Source: SZAS-103 sp038216155 (lineage in GTDB: Bacteria > Pseudomonadota > Gammaproteobacteria > Xanthomonadales > Xanthomonadaceae). From it: a DNA stretch of 19,817 nt. The stretch lies in the NCBI GenBank assembly GCA_038216155.1, contig JBBQQH010000054.1:1-19817 (forward strand), written 5' to 3'. Position 1 is the first letter of the stretch. Every line of letters starts with the position of its first letter. This document shows positions 6,954 through 14,957 of the stretch, in pieces. The position numbers and the translations under genes are program-made. The notes below the pieces were generated by a model. It saw only the letters and a list, made by a program, of their open reading frames with translations. It did not search any database and had not been told where the DNA came from.

Positions 6954-8924
6954 TCATTGGTCGCGTGTAGCGGGTGCAGGATTGATCACCGGCGCCTCGT
7001 CGTCCGGTGCATCGCGCACCGCGTTGGGCGACAGAGGCTTGCCGGTTTCAGCCGCTTCCAGCGAGGCGCGCGCGATCGGCGATCCGCGCAGCAGCCACTC
7101 ATCCAGCATCGCACGCGCGATCGGCGCGGCGGTGGTCGCGCCAAACCCGCCGTGTTCGACCAGCACTGCGACCGCAATCGTCGGATTCGCCGCCGGCGCA
7201 TAGGCAATGAACAGCGCTTGATGGCGCAAATTGAGCGGCAGCGAATGCGGGTTGACGCTGACATTGCCGCGGCGGCTGACCGTCTGCGCGGTGCCGGTTT
7301 TGCCGGCGATCTGATACGGCGCACCCACGCCAATCGCACGCGCGGTGCCGGCCTGCACCACCGCGATCATGCCGGTGCGTACCGCGGCCAGATGGTCGAC
7401 GCTACTCACCACGACCACGGGTTTGGGCTGCGGCATTATTGTCCACGGCGCCCCGAATCGGGCGCGTTCGGCCCTTGCCAAATGCAGGTGCGGGCGAATA
7501 CCGTTGCCCGCCAGCATCGCCACGCCCTGCACCAGTTGCAGCGGCGTTACCACCCAGTAGCCCTGGCCGATTCCGGAAATCACCGTCTCGCCCAGATACC
7601 AGGGCTGCTTGAAGCGCTTCTGCTTCCATTCCGGCGATGGCAACACGCCCACGCTTTCGCCGAGCAGATCGATACCCGTTTGCTGGCCGAAACCGTATTT
7701 GGTCATGTAGGTATCGAAGCGCTCGATGCCCATGTCCATCGCCAACTTGTAGTAGTAGGTGTTGACCGAATGCGCGATCGATTGCGTCAGGTCCACCCAG
7801 CCGGCACCGCCCGCCTCGGCATCGCGATATCCGCGCCTTTGTCCGGGAATATGAAACTCGCCGGTCGAGAGTGTGCGGTCGGATGGCTTGCGCAGTCCCG
7901 ATTCCAGTCCAGCCAATGCCACGAACGGCTTGATCGTCGAACCCGGAGGCCGTCCGCCCTGTAGTACGCGGTTGAACAACGGCCGCGAGGGGTTGTCGGT
8001 GAGTGTGGCGTAGTCGGCGTGCGAGATGCCGTTGATAAAAAGATTCGCATCGTACGAGGGCAGGCTGACCATCGCGAGAATCTCGCCATTGCGCGGATCG
8101 ACCGCGATCGCAGTGCCGTCGTGATCGCCAAATGCCTCAGTCGTGACACGCTGCAATTCAGCATCGATGCTCAGTTGCAGATCCTTGCCCGGCACCGCCG
8201 GCTGTCGACCGACCACCCGCAGCACGCGGCCTTCGACATTGACCTCGACCTGTTCGAAGCCCACTTCGCCGCGCAATTGCGATTCGTAAAAGCGCTCGAT
8301 GCCGCTTTTGCCGATCTGGCTGAGCACTGCATAACGAGTGTCGCCGAGACGCTTGAGGTCGTCCACATCCACACGCCCGACATAACCGATCACGTGTGCA
8401 AAGAGATCGCCATACGGATAGCGGCGGGTCAGATAAGGGGTGACATCGACGCCGGGAAACAGGTGTCGATTGATCATGAAACGCGCGACTTCGCCTTCGG
8501 ACAAGTTCAACTTCAGCGGCACCGGACGAAATCCGCGGGTGGCATGGCGCAGCTTGTCGAACTGCTCGATCTCGTCGGGCGAAATCGCGATGACGTAGCC
8601 AAGTCGGCGCAAGGTCCCCTTCAGATCGGGCACCTCATCGAGCACCAGCTCCAGTTGCCAGGCCTGCACGTTGTCGGCCAGCAGGCGACCAGCGCGGTCG
8701 TAAACCAGCCCGCGCGCCGGCACCACGGGACGCGGCTTGACCCGGTTGTGCTCGGCCTGCGCGCGATAGTCAGCGCTGTGGATCACCTGCAAGCGGAAAT
8801 ACCAGCCAGCAAGAAACAGCAGCGACAGGGCGATGATCGCGAAACCGATGAAGGCGCGACGCCGGAACAGTGCGGCCTCGGCGTGCAGGTTCTTGAGCGT
8901 GCGCTGGCGCGGCGGCGTGTTCAT
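6954..8924 (-). CDS. mrdA: Penicillin-binding protein 2, elongation transpeptidase
   Basis: A 656-residue class B PBP that cross-links the strands made by RodA during lateral growth. A short cytoplasmic tail is followed by one transmembrane helix (about 25-44), the pedestal/dimerisation domain with RPVVPARGLVYDRAGRLLAD, and the transpeptidase domain. The active-site motifs are intact: Ser329-Thr-Ile-Lys332 in PPGSTIKPF, SVN at 386-388, and KTG at 542-544 in AGKTGTAQ. The zinc-type or loop variations seen in some PBP2 proteins cannot be judged by eye. Length is slightly above the E. coli enzyme, due to a C-terminal extension after about residue 620 that is rich in Pro, Asp and Glu. It lies 108 bp downstream of mreD and is followed by rodA, its usual partner. 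Confidence 0.97.
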   Translation of the reverse strand: MNTPPRQRTLKNLHAEAALFRRRAFIGFAIIALSLLFLAGWYFRLQVIHSADYRAQAEHNRVKPRPVVPARGLVYDRAGRLLADNVQAWQLELVLDEVPDLKGTLRRLGYVIAISPDEIEQFDKLRHATRGFRPVPLKLNLSEGEVARFMINRHLFPGVDVTPYLTRRYPYGDLFAHVIGYVGRVDVDDLKRLGDTRYAVLSQIGKSGIERFYESQLRGEVGFEQVEVNVEGRVLRVVGRQPAVPGKDLQLSIDAELQRVTTEAFGDHDGTAIAVDPRNGEILAMVSLPSYDANLFINGISHADYATLTDNPSRPLFNRVLQGGRPPGSTIKPFVALAGLESGLRKPSDRTLSTGEFHIPGQRRGYRDAEAGGAGWVDLTQSIAHSVNTYYYKLAMDMGIERFDTYMTKYGFGQQTGIDLLGESVGVLPSPEWKQKRFKQPWYLGETVISGIGQGYWVVTPLQLVQGVAMLAGNGIRPHLHLARAERARFGAPWTIMPQPKPVVVVSSVDHLAAVRTGMIAVVQAGTARAIGVGAPYQIAGKTGTAQTVSRRGNVSVNPHSLPLNLRHQALFIAYAPAANPTIAVAVLVEHGGFGATTAAPIARAMLDEWLLRGSPIARASLEAAETGKPLSPNAVRDAPDDEAPVINPAPATRDQ

Positions 8925-9032
8925 GGATTTGAAACACCGCAGCGATTCACCGTGCGCAGCGGTTCAACAGCCAACTTGCCAATGAGCCGAGCGCGCGAAC
9001 GGGAAATTCGATCGTGCATTGCCGACGTTCGC

Positions 9033-9518
9033 TTACGCATTGCGCGCGCGCAGCCGCAAGGTGTCCAGCAACACCACCAGCCACGGCCAGATCAGCAACG
9101 CGAGTACCGGCGACAGCCAGAACGACCAGTGCGGCAAACCCTGTCCGAGCTGCATGCGCACGATCGCGGCGATCACGCGATCATTCATAAGTAATGCAAA
9201 TACCGCCAGGCTTTGCTGGCCGAGCGGGAAAAACCGCATCCGCGCGCGGAAGCGCTGCACGATGAAAGCGATCACCACCAGCCGCAGCGCCTGTTCGCCG
9301 ATCAGGCTGCCAAAAGCAAGATCGCCGATCAGCCCAATCGCGAACGCCAGGCCCATGCCGGCGCGCTCGGGAGTTTCCAGCAGCCAATAGATCAGCACCA
9401 GTCCGAGCCAGTACGGACGCGCGGCGAGCACCACGTCCGGCAACGGCACCAGGCCCAGCAGCAGCGCCAGCAGCAAAGTGGTCGGTAGCCAGTGCAGGCC
9501 GGCATCGCTGCGACTCAT
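9033..9518 (-). CDS. mreD: Rod shape-determining protein MreD
   Basis: A 161-residue inner-membrane protein with about five hydrophobic segments and a basic loop (VQRFRARMRFFP). MreD links MreC to the rest of the elongasome. The motif LETPERAGMGLAFAIGLIGD followed by LAFGSLIGEQAL matches the MreD core: the acidic residue in the membrane segment and the short G-D-L-x-x-G-S-L-x-G-E run are family features. The ATG overlaps the mreC stop as ATGA (9515-9518), which indicates translational coupling. Identity rests on these motifs, the membrane topology and position, because MreD is a weakly conserved family. Confidence 0.92.
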   Translation of the reverse strand: MSRSDAGLHWLPTTLLLALLLGLVPLPDVVLAARPYWLGLVLIYWLLETPERAGMGLAFAIGLIGDLAFGSLIGEQALRLVVIAFIVQRFRARMRFFPLGQQSLAVFALLMNDRVIAAIVRMQLGQGLPHWSFWLSPVLALLIWPWLVVLLDTLRLRARNA

Positions 9519-10585
9519 CGGCGCGGCTCTGCTTTTTTGCGCGCACGCGTGGTTGGCGCAGTCGTCTGTGGCGAACGAGTGGATGATAACTTCGCGGGTG
9601 ACGGCGCCGCTGTCGATGGGGGTGCTGCGGCTTTCGCAGCTGCGGCTTTCGCAGCCTCTGCTTCGGCCTTCAACGCGGCGGCTGCCGCCGCCGCATGCCG
9701 CTCTGCAAGGTCTGCTGGAACCGGCGGACCGACTGCGGCGGCGTCATCGGGCATCTCCCACACCAGCAGCACCTTGCCATTGCGATCCAGCCGCGCGGCC
9801 GGAGTGACAGTTGCAGCGATAAACGCGTGGTTGGCATCGGGCTGCATCTTTTCGACTCGACCAACCGGAAAACCCGCCGGGAAGCGCCCGCCGATGCCCG
9901 AAGTAATCAGCACATCGCCCATCTTCAGGTCGCCGCTTTGCGGGATGTTCGGCACCGACAACGCATCGCTGCGACCGGTGCCGTACGCGATCAACCGCAG
10001 GCCGCTGCGCAACGCCAGCACCGGCACCGCATGCGCGGGATCCGTGATCAACAGCGCGACCGATCGCGTCGGCGTAACCGAGATCACCTGGCCAAGTACG
10101 CCGCCGGCATCGATCAATACCTGGCCCACATGCACGCCGTGACTGCTGCCGACATCCAGCACCACGCGCTGGCGTTCGGGATCCAGATCGATATCGAGGA
10201 TGTCGGCCAACTGCACGCTGATGCGCAGACCGCGCGTGCCGCCAAGCAATGCACGCAAGCGACGGTTCTCGCCTTCCAGCAATTGCAGTCGTTGCACTCG
10301 CGCCTGCGAGAGCAGAAGTTGTTGCTGCAACGCGGTGTTTTCACGATTCAAGCGGGTCTGGTTAGCGACTGCATCGCGCACCGCGTCAGTGACGCGTCCG
10401 GGCACCGAGGCCAGCCACCACACCGGTTCGACCGCGACCGCGCTGGCCTGGCGCACGCGCGCGAGCACGCCGCCACGGTGATCGGACACCATCATTGCCA
10501 GCGCCAATGCCAGATACACCAGCAACCGCAAGGTGCCGCCGCCGTCGGCATCGTTGTTGGCGCCCGACAGGCTACGACTCGCCAT
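9515..10585 (-). CDS. mreC: Rod shape-determining protein MreC
   Basis: A 356-residue bitopic protein. One transmembrane helix (about 19-37) is followed by a coiled coil (about 73-115, with many Leu, Gln and Asn heptads) and the periplasmic beta-barrel domain (about 120-275). Family signatures include VVLDVGSSHGVHVGQVLI and MGDVLITSGIGGRFPAGFPV. MreC binds and activates PBP2/RodA. The protein continues past the usual domain end into an extension of about 65 residues (about 292-356) rich in Ala, Pro and Lys, ending in a basic stretch (RARKKAEPRR). It lies 235 bp downstream of mreB and overlaps mreD by four bases. No strong Shine-Dalgarno sequence is seen before the ATG. Confidence 0.96.
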   Translation of the reverse strand: MASRSLSGANNDADGGGTLRLLVYLALALAMMVSDHRGGVLARVRQASAVAVEPVWWLASVPGRVTDAVRDAVANQTRLNRENTALQQQLLLSQARVQRLQLLEGENRRLRALLGGTRGLRISVQLADILDIDLDPERQRVVLDVGSSHGVHVGQVLIDAGGVLGQVISVTPTRSVALLITDPAHAVPVLALRSGLRLIAYGTGRSDALSVPNIPQSGDLKMGDVLITSGIGGRFPAGFPVGRVEKMQPDANHAFIAATVTPAARLDRNGKVLLVWEMPDDAAAVGPPVPADLAERHAAAAAAALKAEAEAAKAAAAKAAAPPSTAAPSPAKLSSTRSPQTTAPTTRARKKAEPRR

Positions 10586-10820
10586 GCGCCGGATCTTCGG
10601 AGGCCGTGGAGAAATACATCATGCGCCGTGTGTCGGTACGCACGCTGGACTTCGCGCGCGAAAGATGGAACGCCGTGGCTGCATGCAAGGGTGTGAACGC
10701 ATGGACTACATCAAATACTGGTCGATCACGCCGCGCATGTGTTCGACTGTACGCCCGCGGCCGCTGGAAAGTGATCGAGCCGCGCAGTCCACTCGACGCG
10801 AAAGGCCGCGGCGATCGCAC
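10586..10820. other. Spacer between mreB and mreC
   Basis: This 235-bp gap is the longest inside the wall cluster. I see no gene, no hairpin followed by T residues and no convincing promoter. Its length leaves room for separate control of mreB and mreCD. Confidence 0.4.
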
Positions 10821-11867
10821 TCACTCGGAGCTGAAGAAATCGTTGCCGTGCATGTCGATCATCTCCAGCGCGCGACCACCGCCGCGCGCAACGCAGGTCA
10901 GCGGGTCGTCGGCGACGTGCACATGCAAGCCCGTTTCCTCAGAGATCAGGCGATCCAGGTCGCGCAGCAGGGCGCCGCCGCCGGTCAGCACGATGCCGCG
11001 CTCGGCAACGTCGGCACACAGTTCGGGCGGCGTTTGTTCCAGCGCCTGCTTGACCGCAGCGACGATGCCGGTCAATGGCTCGTGCAATGCTTCAAGCACT
11101 TCGCTCGAGTTGATGGTGATCACTCGCGGCACGCCTTCGGCCAGATTTCGACCGGTGATTTCCATCGTCTTGGGCTCGTCCGGTGTATAGGCGCAACCGA
11201 TTTCGATCTTGATCCGTTCCGCGGTGGCCTCGCCAATCAGCATTCCGTGGTTGCGACGCACATAGCTGATGATGGCTTCATCAAAACGATCGCCGCCAAT
11301 ACGCACCGACTGCGCGTAGACCACGCCATTGAGCGAGATCACCGCAACCTCGGACGTACCACCACCGATGTCGATCACCATCGAACCGCGTGCCTCGTGG
11401 ATCGGAATGCCGGCGCCGATCGCCGCGGCCATGGGTTCCTCGATCAGGAACACTTCGCGCGCGCCGGCCTCCTCGGCCGACTCCTTGATCGCGCGGCGCT
11501 CGACCTGGGTCGAGCCGCTCGGCACACAGATCAATACGCGCGGGCTCGGTCGCAGAAAGCGCGAGCGATGCACCTTGCGAATGAAGTGCTTGAGCATCTC
11601 CTCGGTGGTGGTGAAGTCGGCGATAACGCCATCCTTCAACGGTCGCACCGTGGTGATGTGGCCCGGCGTGCGGCCGAGCATCTGCTTTGCTTCGGTGCCG
11701 ACTGCGGCTACCGAGCGCGGCGAGCCGGGCGTACGGTCCTGGCGGATCGCAACCACGGACGGTTCGTTCAACACGATGCCTTGGCCACGAACGTAAATGA
11801 GGGTATTTGCGGTGCCCAGATCGATCGAAAGATCGGTCGAAAACAGACCGCGGAGGGACTTGAACAT
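10821..11867 (-). CDS. mreB: Rod shape-determining protein MreB (bacterial actin)
   Basis: A 348-residue actin homologue that forms membrane-bound filaments and positions the elongasome. The nucleotide-binding motifs are all present: IDLGTANTLIYVRGQGIVLN at residues about 16-35 (phosphate 1), DIGGGTSEVAVISL (phosphate 2) and LTGGGALLRDLD (adenosine). The N-terminal MFKSLRGLFS is amphipathic, as in membrane-binding gammaproteobacterial MreB. Length is normal. It is the first gene of the wall cluster and is transcribed away from the PfkB kinase gene. A plausible sigma-70-type promoter lies about 60 bp upstream. Confidence 0.98.
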   Translation of the reverse strand: MFKSLRGLFSTDLSIDLGTANTLIYVRGQGIVLNEPSVVAIRQDRTPGSPRSVAAVGTEAKQMLGRTPGHITTVRPLKDGVIADFTTTEEMLKHFIRKVHRSRFLRPSPRVLICVPSGSTQVERRAIKESAEEAGAREVFLIEEPMAAAIGAGIPIHEARGSMVIDIGGGTSEVAVISLNGVVYAQSVRIGGDRFDEAIISYVRRNHGMLIGEATAERIKIEIGCAYTPDEPKTMEITGRNLAEGVPRVITINSSEVLEALHEPLTGIVAAVKQALEQTPPELCADVAERGIVLTGGGALLRDLDRLISEETGLHVHVADDPLTCVARGGGRALEMIDMHGNDFFSSE

Positions 11868-11927
11868 GCGAAGTGAGCCTGCGAGGTGCGAACGATCCGG
11901 CGTTGATGGCCGGCGGGGTAGTCGGAA

Positions 11928-11956
11928 AGATTAGCAATCCCCACCAGTACGGGCAA
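11928..11956 (-). promoter_or_regulatory. Putative mreB promoter
   Basis: On the minus strand TTGCCC (11951-11956, -35) and TAATCT (11928-11933, -10) are separated by exactly 17 bp, which would start transcription about 50-55 nt before the mreB ATG. Matches are 4 of 6 for the -35 and 3 of 6 for the -10, so this is a prediction only. Confidence 0.4.
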
Positions 11957-12000
11957 GGAAAACCCGCATAACACCTTGCTAACAGGCCGATCGGGTGCGA

Positions 12001-12045
12001 CTAAAACGTGCGTTCGAAGGGTGTGTTTTAGCCGGTCTGCGGCTA
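12001..12045. promoter_or_regulatory. Two overlapping inverted repeats between mreB and the kinase gene
   Basis: CTAAAAC (12001-12007) and GTTTTAG (12025-12031) form a perfect 7-bp inverted repeat with a 17-nt centre. Overlapping its right half, TAGCCG-GTCTG-CGGCTA (12029-12045) forms a second, 6-bp perfect inverted repeat. The pair lies in the divergent spacer, 84 bp before the kinase ATG and upstream of the putative mreB promoter. It could be an operator or a 5'-leader hairpin of the kinase transcript. Confidence 0.35.
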
Positions 12046-12117
12046 TCCTTTGCGGTCGCCATGCGCATGGCGTGTCGTGATCGCGCGTTGCGCGTCGCCG
12101 CCTTTCCAGAATCCAGC

Positions 12118-12122
12118 AAGGA
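12118..12122 (+). promoter_or_regulatory. Ribosome binding site of the kinase gene
   Basis: AAGGA lies 6 nt before the ATG at 12129 and supports that start. Confidence 0.6.
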
Positions 12123-12128
12123 AAACCG

Positions 12129-13064
12129 ATGTCTGCACTGATCTGCGGTTCGCTCGCCTACGACACCATCATGGTGTTCCAGGACCAGTTCAAGAACCAC
12201 ATCCTGCCGGACAAGGTGCACATCCTGAATGTCTCGTTCCTGGTGCCGCGCATGCGTCGCGAATTTGGCGGCTGCGCCGGCAACATCGCCTACAACCTCA
12301 AGCTGCTGGGCGGCGATCCGCTGCCGATGGCAACGGTTGGTCAGGATTTTGGCCCGTATCGCGAGTATTTTGAGGAGCTCGGCATCAGTCTGGCGCAGGT
12401 GAAAGAGATCCCGGAGCTGTTCACGCCGCAGGCGTTCATCACCACCGATCGCGACAACAACCAGATCACCGCGTTTCATCCGGGCGCGATGATGCGCAGC
12501 TTTGAGAACCACGTGCGCGATGTGGCCGGCGTCACCATCGGCATCGTCAGCCCCGACGGCTACGACGGCATGATCCAGAATGCGAAGGAGTTTTCCGAGG
12601 GGAATATTGCTTTCATCTTCGACCCCGGCCAGGCGATGCCACTGTTCAACGGCGCCGAACTGCGCAACTTCATCGAGCAGGCCGACTACGTCACCGTCAA
12701 CGATTACGAATCCAACCTGCTGACCGAACGCACCGGTTGGAGCGAGTCCGAGATTGCGGGCAAGGTCAAGGCCTACATCGTGACGCGCGGTCCGCAGGGT
12801 GCGCTGATCCACGCCGACGGCAAGACCATCGATGTGCCACCAGCGCACGAACGTCGTGTCACAGACCCCACCGGCGGCGGCGACGCCTTCCGTGCAGGGC
12901 TGATCTTCGGCATTGAGAAAGGCTACGACTGGCTGACCATCGGCCGCATCGGCAACCTGATGGGCGCGCTTAAGGTCGAACATCCGGGCACCCAGAACCA
13001 GCGCTTCGATTACACCGATTTCGCCGAGCAATTTCGCCAACAGTTTGGGATTTCGTTGGGTTAG
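12129..13064 (+). CDS. PfkB-family carbohydrate kinase, probable adenosine kinase
   Basis: A 311-residue ribokinase-fold kinase. The N-terminal GSLAYDTI and the REFGGCAGNIAYNLKLLGG block (residues about 44-62) form the substrate-side signature. DPTGGGDAFRAGL (246-258) is the PfkB signature 2 with the anion hole and the catalytic base Asp252; VTVNDYES and IVTRGPQGAL are typical nucleotide-side elements. This subfamily is close to the bacterial adenosine kinases described from Xanthomonas, which convert adenosine to AMP for purine salvage. Fructokinase or ribokinase activity cannot be excluded by eye. It is a single-gene plus-strand unit, divergent from mreB, with a good ribosome binding site. 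Confidence 0.85.
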   Translation: MSALICGSLAYDTIMVFQDQFKNHILPDKVHILNVSFLVPRMRREFGGCAGNIAYNLKLLGGDPLPMATVGQDFGPYREYFEELGISLAQVKEIPELFTPQAFITTDRDNNQITAFHPGAMMRSFENHVRDVAGVTIGIVSPDGYDGMIQNAKEFSEGNIAFIFDPGQAMPLFNGAELRNFIEQADYVTVNDYESNLLTERTGWSESEIAGKVKAYIVTRGPQGALIHADGKTIDVPPAHERRVTDPTGGGDAFRAGLIFGIEKGYDWLTIGRIGNLMGALKVEHPGTQNQRFDYTDFAEQFRQQFGISLG

Positions 13065-13280
13065 GTGGACAGCGAGTTCGTCGTAGCCTACCAAGCGTTC
13101 GGGCTGAACTGCGCTGCCCATGGATGGATCAGCCGCGGGCGCATGGATGCGCGAGAGCGGCTCGAACCACAACACCAGTTCAATTTGCGCGCCTGTCAAA
13201 CTCATTAAGCGCACCCCTCCCCAACCCTCCGCTGCGTCTTGCGCAAGGGAGGCAGCAGTCGCTGCACCGGCAGCGTAACG
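13065..13280. other. Spacer between convergent kinase and lipoprotein genes
   Basis: No intact gene is apparent between these convergent genes. Its right part (about 13211-13256) reads on the minus strand as CCTCCCTTGCGCAAGACG followed by GGAGGGTTGGGGAGGGG, an intergenic repeat class familiar from xanthomonad genomes and related in style to the hairpin after DUF1501. I see no classical terminator. Confidence 0.4.
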
Positions 13281-14012
13281 CTAGGCGCGGCGCTCCAGCT
13301 TGATCCGATCGAAGCCGCCGACCTCGAACCGCAACGTACGCGGCACATCATGGACGCTGGTCTTGATCGTGATCACCCGAATCTTGTCGAGCGCGTCGCG
13401 GATGGTCTGCTCGTCATCGATGAACAGCGCTGACTTGTTCTCGCGCGGCTTGGTCGCTGCAAACTCGCGTGCCGGCTGATCGTCGAACTGGATCAACACA
13501 TTGCACTTGGGGTCGCAATCGAACTCACCCGAATCCAGCACCAGATAGACGCTACGTCCCCATTGCGGGTGCTTGCGCAGCACAATCCGCACCGGCGCGC
13601 TGCCCTCGGGGTCGGCGTTGCGATCCGAATACAGGTACGCACTGATGACTACGCCATCGGTGCCTGAATTCACGGGCTCGATGTTGTAGACCCACAACGC
13701 GGACAAGCGACGCTTGTCGCGCACCTCGTCGGCATGGATGCCGGTGTCGGTCAGCGTGGCCTGCACTTCCTGCATCGGCACGCTGTTGGGCGCCTTGTGC
13801 TGTAGTTCGGCGGCATACGCCAGCGCCAGATCCCACTGCTGGGCCTCGCGCGCCTGCTGGTAGTTGCGCGCAAGTTCTGCAGTCTGAGCGTCAGCCAGTA
13901 TGCGCGCGGCTTTGGCGCTGGCGTCCGCGTCGTCATGGGATTGTTTGCCACATCCCGACAACACCAGCAAACCGGAGAGTGCAAGCACAACCAAAATCCT
14001 GTGGCGGTTCAT
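13281..14012 (-). CDS. Unrecognised lipoprotein
   Basis: A 243-residue protein whose family I cannot name. I start it at the ATG at 14012, which gives a clear lipoprotein signal (MNRHRILVVLALSGLLVLSG followed by Cys21). Residues about 30-75 are Ala/Gln-rich and helical, possibly a TPR-like or coiled segment (AELARNYQQAREAQQWDLAL). The C-terminal half looks beta-rich, with a pair Cys166/Cys170 in GEFDCDPKCNVLIQFDD and a closing RFEVGGFDRIKL. This Cys-x3-Cys and FDD layout recalls small secreted domains in proteobacteria, but no function follows. Its ATG overlaps the stop of the hydrolase gene as ATGA (14009-14012), so the two are probably translated together. Expected location: periplasmic face of a membrane. 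Confidence 0.85.
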   Translation of the reverse strand: MNRHRILVVLALSGLLVLSGCGKQSHDDADASAKAARILADAQTAELARNYQQAREAQQWDLALAYAAELQHKAPNSVPMQEVQATLTDTGIHADEVRDKRRLSALWVYNIEPVNSGTDGVVISAYLYSDRNADPEGSAPVRIVLRKHPQWGRSVYLVLDSGEFDCDPKCNVLIQFDDQPAREFAATKPRENKSALFIDDEQTIRDALDKIRVITIKTSVHDVPRTLRFEVGGFDRIKLERRA

Positions 14013-14920
14013 TGCAGAAACTCCTTGAGAACGTTGGCGGTTGCCGATGTGCAGTCGAGCATGGGCATGTGGTTGCAGCCGTCCTGGATGAAAGTATGCG
14101 CCTGCCCGATGCGTGCAGCGTAGAGTGTCGCAGCGCTTACATCGATCACGCAATCGTCCCGACACCAGAACAATAACGTCGGCGCACGAATTACGATGGC
14201 CTCCTCGCCGGGCAAAAAGGCGTCAGGCCCACTGATCGCCTGCAATACCTCGCGCTCGAAAACAGCATCGCGCTGGCGCCGGGCGACGTACGCCGCACTG
14301 AACGGCCACGGCACCCACGGAGGTTTGGAAAACACCAGCCCCAGAAACCGGCGCAGGCTGGCCGCGTCGTGCACCGCGAACGGTTGCTCGCCGCGCAGCA
14401 CCGCCTCACCAAATGCGTTGTCCTGGTGACGCACGCCGCTGGCATCCATCAATACGAGCTTGTCGACGCACTGGGGGTGACGCGCGGCCAGCAACGCGGC
14501 AATGCCGCCGCCCATGGAATGACCGACCAACGCCACCGGCGTGCCTGCTGCGAGTGCATCGATGAACTGCACCAGCCGATCGACCTGCGCGGTGTAGCCG
14601 TAATCGGCGCCGGCATCGCGCTGGCTATCGCCCCAGCCGGGAAGATCCGGGGCAATGACGCGGAAGTGGTTCTTCAGGATCCCTGCCAGCGGATACCAGT
14701 TTTCCTTGCCGCCGGTGTACCCGTGCACCAGCAGCAGCAATGGGCCGTCGCCGGCTTCGGCCCAAGCCCAGCGCACATCGTCGATTTGCTGCGTGTGCAG
14801 CGCAAGGCCAGCGCTCCAGCGCTGACGGGCGAACTCAGCCCGTAGCCAGACGTCCGGCGTCCACAGCGCGCTTGCCAGCAAGGCCAGCGTGACCGCTGCG
14901 GCCAACAGCAGCCAGATCAC
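14009..14920 (-). CDS. Alpha/beta hydrolase with N-terminal membrane anchor
   Basis: A 303-residue serine hydrolase of the alpha/beta fold. One N-terminal hydrophobic segment (2-20) predicts an anchor or uncleaved signal. VHGYTGGKENWYPL (about 65-78) gives the oxyanion-hole strand, GHSMGG the nucleophile Ser135, and WCRDDCVID the acid Asp256; His284 in GCNHMPML completes the triad. A cap region lies at about 160-235. Substrate is unknown; esterase, lipase or C-C hydrolase activities share this pattern. The start is a GTG with no obvious Shine-Dalgarno sequence, 37 nt after the M1 peptidase stop. It overlaps the downstream lipoprotein gene by four bases. The three genes probably form one operon. 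Confidence 0.9.
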   Translation of the reverse strand: MIWLLLAAAVTLALLASALWTPDVWLRAEFARQRWSAGLALHTQQIDDVRWAWAEAGDGPLLLLVHGYTGGKENWYPLAGILKNHFRVIAPDLPGWGDSQRDAGADYGYTAQVDRLVQFIDALAAGTPVALVGHSMGGGIAALLAARHPQCVDKLVLMDASGVRHQDNAFGEAVLRGEQPFAVHDAASLRRFLGLVFSKPPWVPWPFSAAYVARRQRDAVFEREVLQAISGPDAFLPGEEAIVIRAPTLLFWCRDDCVIDVSAATLYAARIGQAHTFIQDGCNHMPMLDCTSATANVLKEFLQ

Positions 14921-14957
14921 GCTGCCGCTGCCGCAGTGCCGACCGCAAGACCAACCA

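Noticed and set aside
8019..9194. Plus-strand open frame of 391 codons opposite mrdA and mreD
   Set aside because: Spans two real genes on the other strand and has shadow-type composition.
11979..13214. Long minus-strand open frame (411 codons) opposite the kinase gene
   Set aside because: It is antisense to a clear PfkB gene with intact motifs, is rich in His, Arg, Val and Ala as expected of a shadow frame in GC-rich DNA, and has no recognisable domain.
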